DNA from: an uncultured Clostridia bacterium
Lineage (GTDB): Bacteria; Bacillota; Clostridia; Christensenellales; Borkfalkiaceae
NCBI GenBank assembly: GCA_944369635.1
Contig: CALVXL010000151.1
Span: 1-11,742, forward strand
Reading direction: 5' to 3'
Length of the DNA: 11,742 bases
Below the pieces are notes generated by a model. It did not search any database. It had not been told where the DNA came from and saw only the letters and a program-made list of their open reading frames with translations. Positions 1-5,678 of the stretch are shown here, piece after piece; the stretch's first letter is position 1; every line of letters begins with the position of its first letter. The position numbers and the translations under genes were made by a program.

Positions 1-544
1 GTCCCTTTTCGCCCCTGACGACGATCACGCCGAGTTTGCCGTCGCCATTGCGGTCAAGCTTTTCGAAACCCGTCGTATTGACGTATTCGGCAGCCATCTG
101 CCCCTGATACCGTCCGCCTTCCGCCGACTCGATCCCGACGTAATAAGCGTTTTCGTAGGAGTTCAGCACATCCACGCCCACTTCACGGTTCCAGAAAACC
201 ACGGGCTTTCCCGTGCCTTTTACTTTATTTAAATAAGAAGTGCCGTTGGTCTGGTCCACTACGTTGATAAGGTAGCCGCCGTACGCCTCGGTCGCAGCCG
301 ATTCCACCATTTTGATGGCTTCGCCGTCATCGCTCTTCGCATCTTCCAGAGAAATTTTGTTGAACCCGAGATCTACGGAAGCTTTTTCCAGACCCGGTTT
401 CCAAAGTCCCGACATATTAGGATCGGAAAGATTGTAAGATATTGCGTAAATATCCTTATCGGTTTTCGGCTTAGAACACCCTGCCGCCGTAAATGCCAAT
501 GTGCACGCCGCTCCCGCCAATAACAATGCAATCAGTTTTTTCAT
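1..544 (-). CDS. mglB: Galactose/methyl-galactoside-type sugar ABC transporter substrate-binding lipoprotein, 3'-truncated by window edge
   Basis: About 181 residues are visible; the C-terminal half lies outside the window. The start at 544 has a good ribosome site (AAGGAG, 7 bases upstream). Residues 1-23 form a lipoprotein signal: MKK, a hydrophobic core, then AAGC with Cys23 as the likely lipidated residue. The mature part looks like the first lobe of a periplasmic-binding-protein type I (LacI-like) fold. Around residues 110-145 it has FWNREVG, then AYYVGIESAEGG, then a DRNGDGKLG loop, matching the order FNRE, AYYVG-DSAEGG and the DxNxDG calcium loop of MglB. Known family role: extracellular capture of galactose/glucose for an MglA/MglC ABC permease, whose genes would be expected downstream, outside the window. 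The lipid anchor fits a monoderm cell. The exact sugar is inferred; another ribose/galactose-type sugar is possible. Confidence 0.85.
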   Translation of the reverse strand, partial: MKKLIALLLAGAACTLAFTAAGCSKPKTDKDIYAISYNLSDPNMSGLWKPGLEKASVDLGFNKISLEDAKSDDGEAIKMVESAATEAYGGYLINVVDQTNGTSYLNKVKGTGKPVVFWNREVGVDVLNSYENAYYVGIESAEGGRYQGQMAAEYVNTTGFEKLDRNGDGKLGVIVVRGEKG

Positions 545-624
545 TTCTTTTCTCCTTGCTTATCATGGTTTTTTTGAACCCCTGCGCCGCTTACCGGTAG
601 AGCGTTTGCCTGAGTTACGCCTTT

Positions 625-653
625 ATTATAACAGCCTCCGAATGCCTTGAAAA
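625..653 (-). promoter_or_regulatory. SigA-type promoter of the mglB-like gene
   Basis: On the minus strand: TTTTCA (-35, 653-648), 17-bp spacer, TATAAT (-10, 630-625) preceded by TG-T, i.e. an extended -10. The A/T-rich stretch at about 660-780 lies directly upstream and could act as an UP element. The leader would be about 75 bases. Confidence 0.7.
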
Positions 654-790
654 TGCGATATTCTACAATAAAAATAGAAAAATTTATTCATTTTTTGAAA
701 ATTTTTCACTTTTTCCCGATTTTTTTCGCTGTCTCATACGAAAATTTTCAGTTTAATAATAAAATTCTGATAATTTTTTTTATAACAAAA
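654..790. other. A/T-rich intergenic stretch, no gene
   Basis: This very A/T-rich stretch lies between the mglB-like promoter and the terminator of the next gene. Its only open frame (647-844) is low-complexity F/I/K/N and runs into the terminator hairpin, so I do not call it coding. It holds a perfect 9-base inverted repeat GAAAAATTT (677-685) / AAATTTTTC (699-707) and an overlapping 13-base palindrome TGAAAA-T-TTTTCA (696-708). Both could be chance in such composition. Confidence 0.5.
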
Positions 791-816
791 ACCGCCGCGC
801 AGAATTGCGCGGCGGC
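787..816 (-). terminator. Rho-independent terminator of the 876-1319 gene
   Basis: Perfect 10-bp stem CCGCCGCGCA (792-801) / TGCGCGGCGG (806-815) with a 4-base loop. On the minus strand it is followed by TTTTTGTT. It lies 60 bases after the stop codon of the minus-strand gene. The stem sequence recurs at 10695-10726. Confidence 0.88.
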
Positions 817-875
817 TACATATTTCAACATATTTTACATATAAAAATTATACGATTTACAGCACTCGTCAAACG

Positions 876-1319
876 TTATTTTTTCATCATTGCCAAAAAC
901 GGAACAAAGCTTGCAAGTGCGGCGACAAATAATATTGCCAGCGTGATCCAGCACATCGCATTAAGATAATACACCGCAGTAAAGAGAAAACTTCCTACCC
1001 CCGCAACGAGAAAAGCCAAAGACGATAAAACAGAACAAATTATGGCGATCTTTGCGTTGTGCTTCCAAATATTCACCATACATAATACGAATGATGCGAG
1101 CGTAAGACATCCGGAAAGAAAAAAATGCCAGTTCCCATAACCGATATGCATAACGTCAAAATAAGAATAAGCGACTATGTTCGGTTTTCCCTGTGCGTTT
1201 GCGAAGACCATAACCGTGCTGTTCGGCACGATCTGCATGATCAAGCCGACAAACAACAATGCCGCAGTAATAAAATACCAGCGCGTCAGCAGCGAGCCGA
1301 TGTTTCTTTCTTTTCCCAT
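876..1319 (-). CDS. Small four-helix membrane protein of unknown function
   Basis: A 147-residue protein with four predicted membrane helices at roughly 14-32, 60-80, 88-110 and 116-140, a loop with NWHFF before helix 2, and a basic C-terminus (MMKK). I do not recognise the family. The start at 1319 (MGKERNIG) is chosen because GGGAG lies exactly 6 bases upstream. The longer open frame to 1373 begins with a TTG that is part of the -35 box of this gene's own promoter, so it cannot be translated from that transcript. The gene is monocistronic, with its own promoter and terminator, and is divergent from the 1533 gene. The two may share control because their -35 boxes are only about 25 bases apart. 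Confidence 0.8.
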   Translation of the reverse strand: MGKERNIGSLLTRWYFITAALLFVGLIMQIVPNSTVMVFANAQGKPNIVAYSYFDVMHIGYGNWHFFLSGCLTLASFVLCMVNIWKHNAKIAIICSVLSSLAFLVAGVGSFLFTAVYYLNAMCWITLAILFVAALASFVPFLAMMKK

Positions 1320-1325
1320 AACCAT

Positions 1326-1330
1326 CTCCC
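1326..1330 (-). promoter_or_regulatory. Ribosome binding site deciding the 1319 start
   Basis: GGGAG is 6 bases before ATG at 1319. The in-frame ATG two codons earlier (1325) would overlap this site, so 1319 is preferred. Confidence 0.7.
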
Positions 1331-1344
1331 AACCGATTTCGTAA

Positions 1345-1373
1345 AGTATATATGATTTGAAAACTTTTGTCAA
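1345..1373 (-). promoter_or_regulatory. Strong SigA-type promoter of the 876-1319 gene
   Basis: TTGACA (-35, 1373-1368), 17-bp spacer, TATACT (-10, 1350-1345): 11 of 12 consensus positions. The predicted start near 1338 leaves a leader of only about 20 bases containing the ribosome site. Confidence 0.88.
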
Positions 1374-1387
1374 CAGAAATTTTTCGT

Positions 1388-1408
1388 AAAAAGTCGCATT
1401 GACTTTTT
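1388..1408. repeat. Perfect inverted repeat between divergent promoters, operator candidate
   Basis: AAAAAGTC (1388-1395), 5-base spacer GCATT, GACTTTTT (1401-1408). It overlaps the -35 TTGACT of the plus-strand promoter and ends 15 bases from the -35 of the minus-strand promoter, a position expected for a repressor or shared regulator. Confidence 0.5.
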
Positions 1409-1427
1409 TTACCGATTATAGTAAAAT
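1399..1427 (+). promoter_or_regulatory. SigA-type promoter of the 1533-3382 gene run
   Basis: TTGACT (1399-1404), 17-bp spacer, TAAAAT (1422-1427): 10 of 12 consensus positions. The predicted transcript start near 1434 gives an untranslated leader of about 100 bases. Confidence 0.78.
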
Positions 1428-1433
1428 AATATA

Positions 1434-1532
1434 TATCCTGAAGCAGTAGTTTTGCGCAGCAAAATATTTTGGCACTGCGGCAATTCATTGCACGAAAGGT
1501 TTTTCCGATTTATACGGAAAAGGAATGCTGAG
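1434..1532 (+). promoter_or_regulatory. Structured untranslated leader before the DUF308-like gene
   Basis: The leader contains three possible hairpins. GCAGT (1443-1447) / ACTGC (1474-1478) encloses TTTTGC (1450-1455) / GCAAAA (1459-1464). A perfect 7-bp stem TTTTCCG (1501-1507) / CGGAAAA (1515-1521) has its 3' arm overlapping the AAGGA ribosome site. It matches no riboswitch class I know. The RNA folds are inferred from sequence only. Confidence 0.35.
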
Positions 1533-2147
1533 ATGAACGAAAAAAGCAGAAAGGCAGTCGATTTTATCTATTATCACGCCAATGCGCTTCTGATAGCGGC
1601 GGGCATTGCCGTCATCATCTTTACGACAGAACTGCTTTCCGCGCTGCATTATATCATAGGCGGCGCGCTCCTTTTTTATGCGGTTTGCGTTTTTATATAC
1701 AGTTTCTTAAGACTTAAAAATACCATAAATTTTACGGCAAACCTGTCTGCCGCGCTCATCACGTTTCTTGCGGGACTGATGGTTTTGCTCACAGCAGAAA
1801 ACGCATTGCTCATTATAGGCACGGAGTGGGGACTCTTTGGACTGTATAAAGGCGGAAAAGAACTGTCACAAACGCTGGAAAACATACGGCGGCATGAATT
1901 TTTCCTGCTTAATCTGGCGCAAGCGACTTTAACCGTCGCATTTGCAGCATTGCTGCTCTACGATCCCCTACATCATATCGAATTTCACATGTATGTTCTC
2001 GGACTGGAAATTATTTTCTCTTCGATGAAAGCTTATAAAGCAAAATCTTCGGTCGTGGAAAAATTGCGACTTGACAAAGCTTCGCCGCAGCAACATGACG
2101 ACGAATCGGAAATATATTATCCTTATAGCATAAAAAACGGTAATTAA
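1533..2147 (+). CDS. HdeD/DUF308-like six-helix membrane protein
   Basis: A 204-residue protein with six predicted membrane helices at about 17-35, 38-58, 70-87, 90-108, 122-143 and 148-165. The C-terminal tail is hydrophilic and acidic (about 166-204, DDESEIYYPYS). The six-helix layout, Gly-rich helix starts and the GLFGLYKGG turn resemble the HdeD/DUF308 family, named for the E. coli acid-stress protein but of unknown biochemical role in Bacillota. The start at 1533 (MNEKSRKAVDF) follows AAGGA by 8 bases; the open frame extends upstream to 1452 without a ribosome site. It is the first gene of a run, with its stop 16 bases before the flavoprotein start. Family assignment is tentative; membrane location is secure. 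Confidence 0.7.
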   Translation: MNEKSRKAVDFIYYHANALLIAAGIAVIIFTTELLSALHYIIGGALLFYAVCVFIYSFLRLKNTINFTANLSAALITFLAGLMVLLTAENALLIIGTEWGLFGLYKGGKELSQTLENIRRHEFFLLNLAQATLTVAFAALLLYDPLHHIEFHMYVLGLEIIFSSMKAYKAKSSVVEKLRLDKASPQQHDDESEIYYPYSIKNGN

Positions 2148-2163
2148 TCAGGAGGTAAAAAAG

Positions 2164-2781
2164 ATGAAAGTATTGATGATCAACGGCAGTCCGCATGAAA
2201 ACGGCTGCACAAAAAGAGCGTTAGACGAAGTGGCAAAGGAACTTAACAACGCCGGTATCGAAACGGAAATCCTTTGTGTGGGAAACGGAATGCTTGTAAA
2301 ACACGGTTGCATTGCCTGCGGCGTCTGCTCTAAATTGCATAAATGTGCTTTTGACGACAGCGTGAACACCGCCATTGAAAAAATGAAGGAATGCGACGGA
2401 CTCGTTATCGGCAGCCCCGTGTATTTTGCCTCGGCAAACGGAACACTGATCTCCTTTCTCGACAGATTTTTTTATGCCGGAAAACAGGTCTTTGCACATA
2501 AAGTCGGCGCGGCGGTGGTTACCGCAAGACGGGGAGGCAATACCGCCACTTTCGACGAATTGAACAAATACTTTTTTATTTCCAACATGTTTGTTCCCGG
2601 CTCTACCTATTGGAATCAGGTGCACGGAAACACGCCCGAACAGGTGGATCAGGACGAAGAAGGCTTGCAGACCCTGCGCATGCTTGGTAAAAACATGGCC
2701 TTTTTGATGAACGCCATCGAAAAAAGCGGGCTGGACAAGCCCGCTATCGAAGCAAAAGTGCGCACAAATTTTGCAAGATGA
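2164..2781 (+). CDS. Iron-sulfur flavoprotein (Isf)-type NAD(P)H-dependent oxidoreductase, flavodoxin fold
   Basis: A 205-residue cytosolic protein. The N-terminus MKVLMINGSPHENGCT is the FMN-phosphate loop of the NADPH-dependent FMN reductase/flavodoxin fold. Cysteines 49, 52, 55 and 61 form CX2CX2CX5C, the compact motif that binds a [4Fe-4S] cluster in archaeal and clostridial Isf proteins. It is followed by GLVIGSPVYFASANG, a typical flavin-contacting strand and loop. The length fits the family (about 190-210). Isf enzymes pass electrons between ferredoxin or NAD(P)H and small acceptors such as oxygen, peroxide or quinones; the acceptor here is not known. AGGAGG lies about 8 bases before the start. 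The 16-base gap after the DUF308-like gene argues for co-transcription. Confidence 0.85.
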   Translation: MKVLMINGSPHENGCTKRALDEVAKELNNAGIETEILCVGNGMLVKHGCIACGVCSKLHKCAFDDSVNTAIEKMKECDGLVIGSPVYFASANGTLISFLDRFFYAGKQVFAHKVGAAVVTARRGGNTATFDELNKYFFISNMFVPGSTYWNQVHGNTPEQVDQDEEGLQTLRMLGKNMAFLMNAIEKSGLDKPAIEAKVRTNFAR

Positions 2782-2804
2782 AACTCGCGCGACCCTGCCG
2801 AAAT

Positions 2805-2834
2805 TTGGAAAAATCAATCACATTTTAATTTAAT
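2805..2834 (+). promoter_or_regulatory. Weak promoter candidate before the thioesterase gene
   Basis: TTGGAA (2805-2810), 18-bp spacer, TTTAAT (2829-2834). No terminator is seen after the upstream gene, so this may only supplement read-through. Confidence 0.35.
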
Positions 2835-2860
2835 TATTAAATACAAGGTTCGATCATAAA

Positions 2861-3382
2861 ATGAAATTTAAAGTACTGAAAAAGCAAAACAATTCGGATA
2901 TGTGCATCGTATGCGGCGTAAAAAACGACGCCTCGTTAAAAAGCGTCTTTTATGAACTCGAAGGCAACATCATTGTCGGAATCACCACTCCGCTCGATAT
3001 ACACCAAAGCTACCCCAACCGCATGCACGGCGGAATGATATCCTCTCTTTTAGACGAAACGCTCGGCAGAGCGGCGCAGATCAACCACCCTGATCTATGG
3101 GCAGTTACAGGCGAACTCAGCGTCCGATATAAAAAGCCCGTTTTATTGAACGAGCCCATCAAGTGCGTAGCGAAAATCACGCGCGATTTTACACGCGGAT
3201 ATATTGCCGAAGGGTTTGTCGAAAACGAAAAGGGCGAAATCTTAGCCACGGCAAAAGGCACTTACGTAAAAGCGCCGATCGAAAAAATCAGTGAAAATTT
3301 CTTGAACGAAAACACATGGTTTTATGTAAATGAAGATCTGCCGGAAACAATTGAAATCGCAAACGCGAGTTATTTCGGCTGA
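2861..3382 (+). CDS. PaaI-type hot-dog-fold acyl-CoA thioesterase
   Basis: A 173-residue cytosolic protein. The hot-dog helix carries NRMHGGMISSLLDETLGRA at about residues 47-65: the HGG turn and the acidic residue of LLDE are the usual catalytic features of PaaI-type thioesterases, which hydrolyse acyl-CoA esters. The following strand VTGELSVRYKKPV is also typical. The N-terminus has MCIVCGVKN, a CxxCG signature common in a subset of these proteins; two cysteines alone are not a complete metal site unless paired between subunits. A C-terminal extension of about 35 residues (after YVKAP) is not part of the core fold. The ribosome site is weak (AAGG, 12 bases away). It lies 79 bases after the flavoprotein gene, probably the same transcript. 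Substrate unknown. Confidence 0.82.
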   Translation: MKFKVLKKQNNSDMCIVCGVKNDASLKSVFYELEGNIIVGITTPLDIHQSYPNRMHGGMISSLLDETLGRAAQINHPDLWAVTGELSVRYKKPVLLNEPIKCVAKITRDFTRGYIAEGFVENEKGEILATAKGTYVKAPIEKISENFLNENTWFYVNEDLPETIEIANASYFG

Positions 3383-3446
3383 CAAAAATTTTGCATTTCA
3401 GACGGTTCTGAACATCAAAATTGAAAGATTATGAAATAGAAACATT

Positions 3447-3481
3447 ATTAAAAACGCAAGTTTATTTCTTGCGTTTTTAAT
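3447..3481. terminator. Bidirectional Rho-independent terminator
   Basis: A 14-bp perfect stem, ATTAAAAACGCAAG (3447-3460) / CTTGCGTTTTTAAT (3468-3481), with a 7-base loop. The A/T run on each side of the short GC core gives a U-tract on either strand. It lies between the convergent thioesterase (plus) and ymxH-like (minus) genes and probably serves both. Confidence 0.85.
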
Positions 3482-3551
3482 ATTAATTATGATTAAATTC
3501 AAAAAGCGTATTCCTCAGTAAGATTTTCGCCGTAATGAGAAAAACACTATT

Positions 3552-3896
3552 TTATTCATAATCGTTCATATCGATTTTACTTCTTCCTTCAGAAGAAGCG
3601 GAACTTCTCAAACGGTGGCAGTCCTTGTCGTTATACTTAGGCGGTTTCGGACGGTTGGATACGCGAAGGTCCACCAAAATCACATCGCTGCCGATCTTTT
3701 GGATTTGTTCGAAATCGATAAACACGTCGTTACAACACGGCTTGAACCAACGGAATCCCTTCCTCCCCGGAACGACGATTCCGAAGACAATTCCGTCGGG
3801 ATAATTCATTACAAGATCGCACACTCTGCCCAAACTTCTTCCGTCAGCTATGTTGATTACTTCTCTTTCCCGAAGTTCACTATATGAAATTTCCAT
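3552..3896 (-). CDS. ymxH: YlmC/YmxH-family sporulation-associated PRC-barrel protein
   Basis: A 114-residue protein. Residues 1-80 match the YlmC/YmxH PRC-barrel: SYSELREREVINIADGRSLG, then DLVMNYPDGIVFGIVVPG, then FIDFEQIQKIGSDVILVD. Such proteins are usually about 80-90 residues; here there is an additional charged, probably disordered tail of about 30 residues with Arg/Lys and Ser (RPKPPKYNDKDCHRLRSS). The function is not established; the family is recurrently found next to sigG in spore formers. It is 210 bases after sigG and separated from it by a terminator, so it probably has its own promoter: TTGTCC-18-CATAAA upstream is only a weak match. The ribosome site is modest (AAGG, 6 bases from ATG). 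Confidence 0.85.
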   Translation of the reverse strand: MEISYSELREREVINIADGRSLGRVCDLVMNYPDGIVFGIVVPGRKGFRWFKPCCNDVFIDFEQIQKIGSDVILVDLRVSNRPKPPKYNDKDCHRLRSSASSEGRSKIDMNDYE

Positions 3897-3959
3897 ATCA
3901 TACCTTATGCCCGAATAGCATCCTTTATGACACGGTTTCTAAAATAAGGACAATCATTA

Positions 3960-4003
3960 AAAATGCACGGTCCGCAGCTTCAATGCCGCGGGCCGTGCAT
4001 TTT
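3960..4003 (-). terminator. Terminator after sigG
   Basis: 16-bp stem AAAATGCACGGTCCGC (3960-3975) / GCGGGCCGTGCATTTT (3988-4003), one T-G wobble, 12-base loop. The minus strand continues T-A-A-T after a run of five U. It lies just over 100 bases downstream of the sigG stop and before ymxH. The plus side (TTTTATTTT) could also work. Confidence 0.8.
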
Positions 4004-4106
4004 ATTTTCGTTTATTGTAATTTCAAAATTTTCGATATGCACAATACGGATATTTTAAATTATTTTTCGTAAAATCAAATAAGCTATCAATACTTAAAGA
4101 AATAGA

Positions 4107-4877
4107 TTATTCTATACCGCTTTTGATGATTTTCAGCGCCGTTTTTTCCAAACGGGATACTTGCGCCTGAGAAATCCCCACTTCTTCGGAAATTTCCGTC
4201 TGCGTCTTCCCCTCGTAGTATCTGAGCCGCAATATCTTTTTTTCACGATCGCTCAGACGCGACATAGCGCTTTCCAACGCGACCTTTTCCGTCCAGTTTT
4301 CGTCGGTGTTTTTTTCGTCGCCAAGCTGATCCATGATCATCAGCGTATCCCCCGCTTTATTGAAGACGGGATCGTAAAGAGACACGGGATCGGAGATCGC
4401 GTCCAGCGCATAAGATACGTCGGATACCGCCACATTCATGCGCTCGGCAATCTTTTCGAGCGTAGCTTCCTCGTCGTTTTTTTCGATTTCGCCGCGCGTT
4501 TTCAGTACCTGATAAGCGGTATCGCGTATGCTGCGCGAAATGCGCAGGGAATTGACGTCGCGGAGAAAGCGTTTGATTTCCCCCACAATCATCGGCACGG
4601 CATAAGTGGAAAACTTAACGCCCACGCTTAAATCGAAATTATCGATTGACTTGATGAGCCCGATACACCCCGCCTGAAAAATATCGTCGGAATTGGCTTT
4701 TTTTGCCCAAAAACGCTTGATCACGGAGAGTACCAATCGGATATTGCCGATGATGAACTCCTCCCGAGCGTTTTCGTCCCCCGCTTTGATTCGGGTCAGC
4801 AGATGATAGCTTTCCTCCTCGCTCAGAAGCGGCAGTACCGACGTATTTACGCCGCAGATAACTACTTTGCCTTTCAT
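4107..4877 (-). CDS. sigG: RNA polymerase sporulation sigma factor SigG (late forespore)
   Basis: A 256-residue sigma-70 factor, about the usual SigG length (260 in B. subtilis). The N-terminal KVVICGVNTSVLP block is the SigG signature (KVEICGVDTSKLP). Region 2 (about 40-110) has GNIRLVLSVIKRF, DDIFQAGCIGLIKSIDNFDLS and KFSTYAVPMIVGEIKRFLRD. Region 3 contains ALDAISDPVSLYDPV. Region 4 has the helix-turn-helix at about 226-245 (TEISEEVGISQAQVSRLEK). It directs RNA polymerase to late forespore genes. The ribosome site AAGGAGG is 5 bases before the start at 4877. It lies 90 bases after sigE, with a SigF-type promoter candidate starting at the sigE stop. Residue 43, at the position of B. subtilis Asn45 (important for CsfB/Gin binding), is Ile. 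Confidence 0.97.
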   Translation of the reverse strand: MKGKVVICGVNTSVLPLLSEEESYHLLTRIKAGDENAREEFIIGNIRLVLSVIKRFWAKKANSDDIFQAGCIGLIKSIDNFDLSVGVKFSTYAVPMIVGEIKRFLRDVNSLRISRSIRDTAYQVLKTRGEIEKNDEEATLEKIAERMNVAVSDVSYALDAISDPVSLYDPVFNKAGDTLMIMDQLGDEKNTDENWTEKVALESAMSRLSDREKKILRLRYYEGKTQTEISEEVGISQAQVSRLEKTALKIIKSGIE

Positions 4878-4944
4878 AAACGCCTCCTTGCCGCCGAAAC
4901 GGCTATGTAAGGATTGACGGAAAGCGTTTTACTTCGGTAAACTT

Positions 4945-4973
4945 AATTATCCGCAAACTTTTCCTTTTTATAC
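4945..4973 (-). promoter_or_regulatory. SigF-type promoter candidate for sigG
   Basis: On the minus strand: GTATA (4973-4969, overlapping the sigE stop), 14-base spacer, GCGGATAATT (4954-4945). This is close to the forespore SigF pattern GYWTA - about 15 - GGNRANAHTR, with one mismatch in the -10. A SigA reading (GATAAT) lacks any -35. sigG of B. subtilis is transcribed by SigF, so position and match agree. Confidence 0.45.
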
Positions 4974-5678
4974 CATTTTTGCAAATTCTTTTTTCAACCT
5001 GCCGATGATTTTCTTTTCAAGGCGCGATATGTAACTTTGCGAAATGCCCAACATATCGGCAACTTCCTTTTGCGTCTTTTCGTTTTCACCGTCCAGCCCG
5101 TAGCGCAGACACATGATCTTTCGCTCGCGGTTGTTGAGTTTTAAAAGCGCTTCTTTTAAAAGTTCGTTTTCCACGCCACTCTCGATCTTCTTGTATACGA
5201 CGTCGCTGTCCGTGCCCATGATGGCGGAAAGCAGCAATTCGTTGCCCACCCAATCGGTATTGAGCGGCTCGTCGAAAGAAACCTCGCTTTTCAGGCGCAC
5301 CGTCTTTCTCAAATGCATCAGAATCTCGTTTTCGATACAGCGGGAAGCATAGGTTGCAAGCTTGATATTTTTATCGGAATTGAAAGAATTGACGGCTTTA
5401 ATCAAGCCAATGGTTCCTACAGAAATCAGATCGTCCAGATCGACGCCGGAATTATCGAACCTGCGGGCTATGTATACGACAAGGCGCAGATTGTGCTCTA
5501 TGAGCGCGCTTTTCACGCTTTCATCGCCCTTGTCCATGCGCTCGACCAAAGAATTTTCCTCTTCCTGTTCGAGGGGCGACGGCAAAGCGTCGTTCGTGCC
5601 GATATAGTAAAGTATGTTGGCGCTTAAATCGAACTCGCCGAGAAGCGATCTCAGCTTTTCAAGAATATTTTTTAACAT
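4968..5678 (-). CDS. sigE: RNA polymerase sporulation sigma factor pro-SigE (early mother cell)
   Basis: A 236-residue sigma-70 factor very like SigE. After an amphipathic leader (MLKNILEKLRSLLGEF) come YYIGTNDALPSPL, then RLVVYIARRF, DDLISVGTIGLIKAVNSFN, KLATYASRCIENEILM, SFDEPLNTDWVGNELLL, and the C-terminal helix-turn-helix ISQSYISRLEKKI, ending KEFAKMV. SigE is made as an inactive membrane-associated precursor; SpoIIGA cuts near the YYIG motif (Tyr24-Tyr25 here). The start is ATG at 5678, not the in-frame TTG two codons earlier, because GGAGG sits 6 bases before 5678. This start overlaps the spoIIGA stop by 7 bases, which implies translational coupling of protease and substrate. Confidence 0.97.
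   Translation of the reverse strand: MLKNILEKLRSLLGEFDLSANILYYIGTNDALPSPLEQEEENSLVERMDKGDESVKSALIEHNLRLVVYIARRFDNSGVDLDDLISVGTIGLIKAVNSFNSDKNIKLATYASRCIENEILMHLRKTVRLKSEVSFDEPLNTDWVGNELLLSAIMGTDSDVVYKKIESGVENELLKEALLKLNNRERKIMCLRYGLDGENEKTQKEVADMLGISQSYISRLEKKIIGRLKKEFAKMV

Noticed and set aside
599..614. Catabolite-repression (cre) site in the mglB-like leader (GCAAACGCT core)
   Set aside because: Only the core matches; four or five key positions of the cre consensus differ.
647..844. 65-codon open frame on the plus strand
   Set aside because: Low-complexity F/I/K/N content, no ribosome site, runs through the minus-strand terminator hairpin.
2725..2745. AGCGGGCT / AGCCCGCT hairpin as a terminator
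   Set aside because: It is inside the flavoprotein coding region and has no U-tract.
3905..3950. Sporulation sigma (SigE/SigG) promoter before ymxH
   Set aside because: The CATAAA element has no -35 at proper spacing for SigE, and the SigG pattern does not fit.
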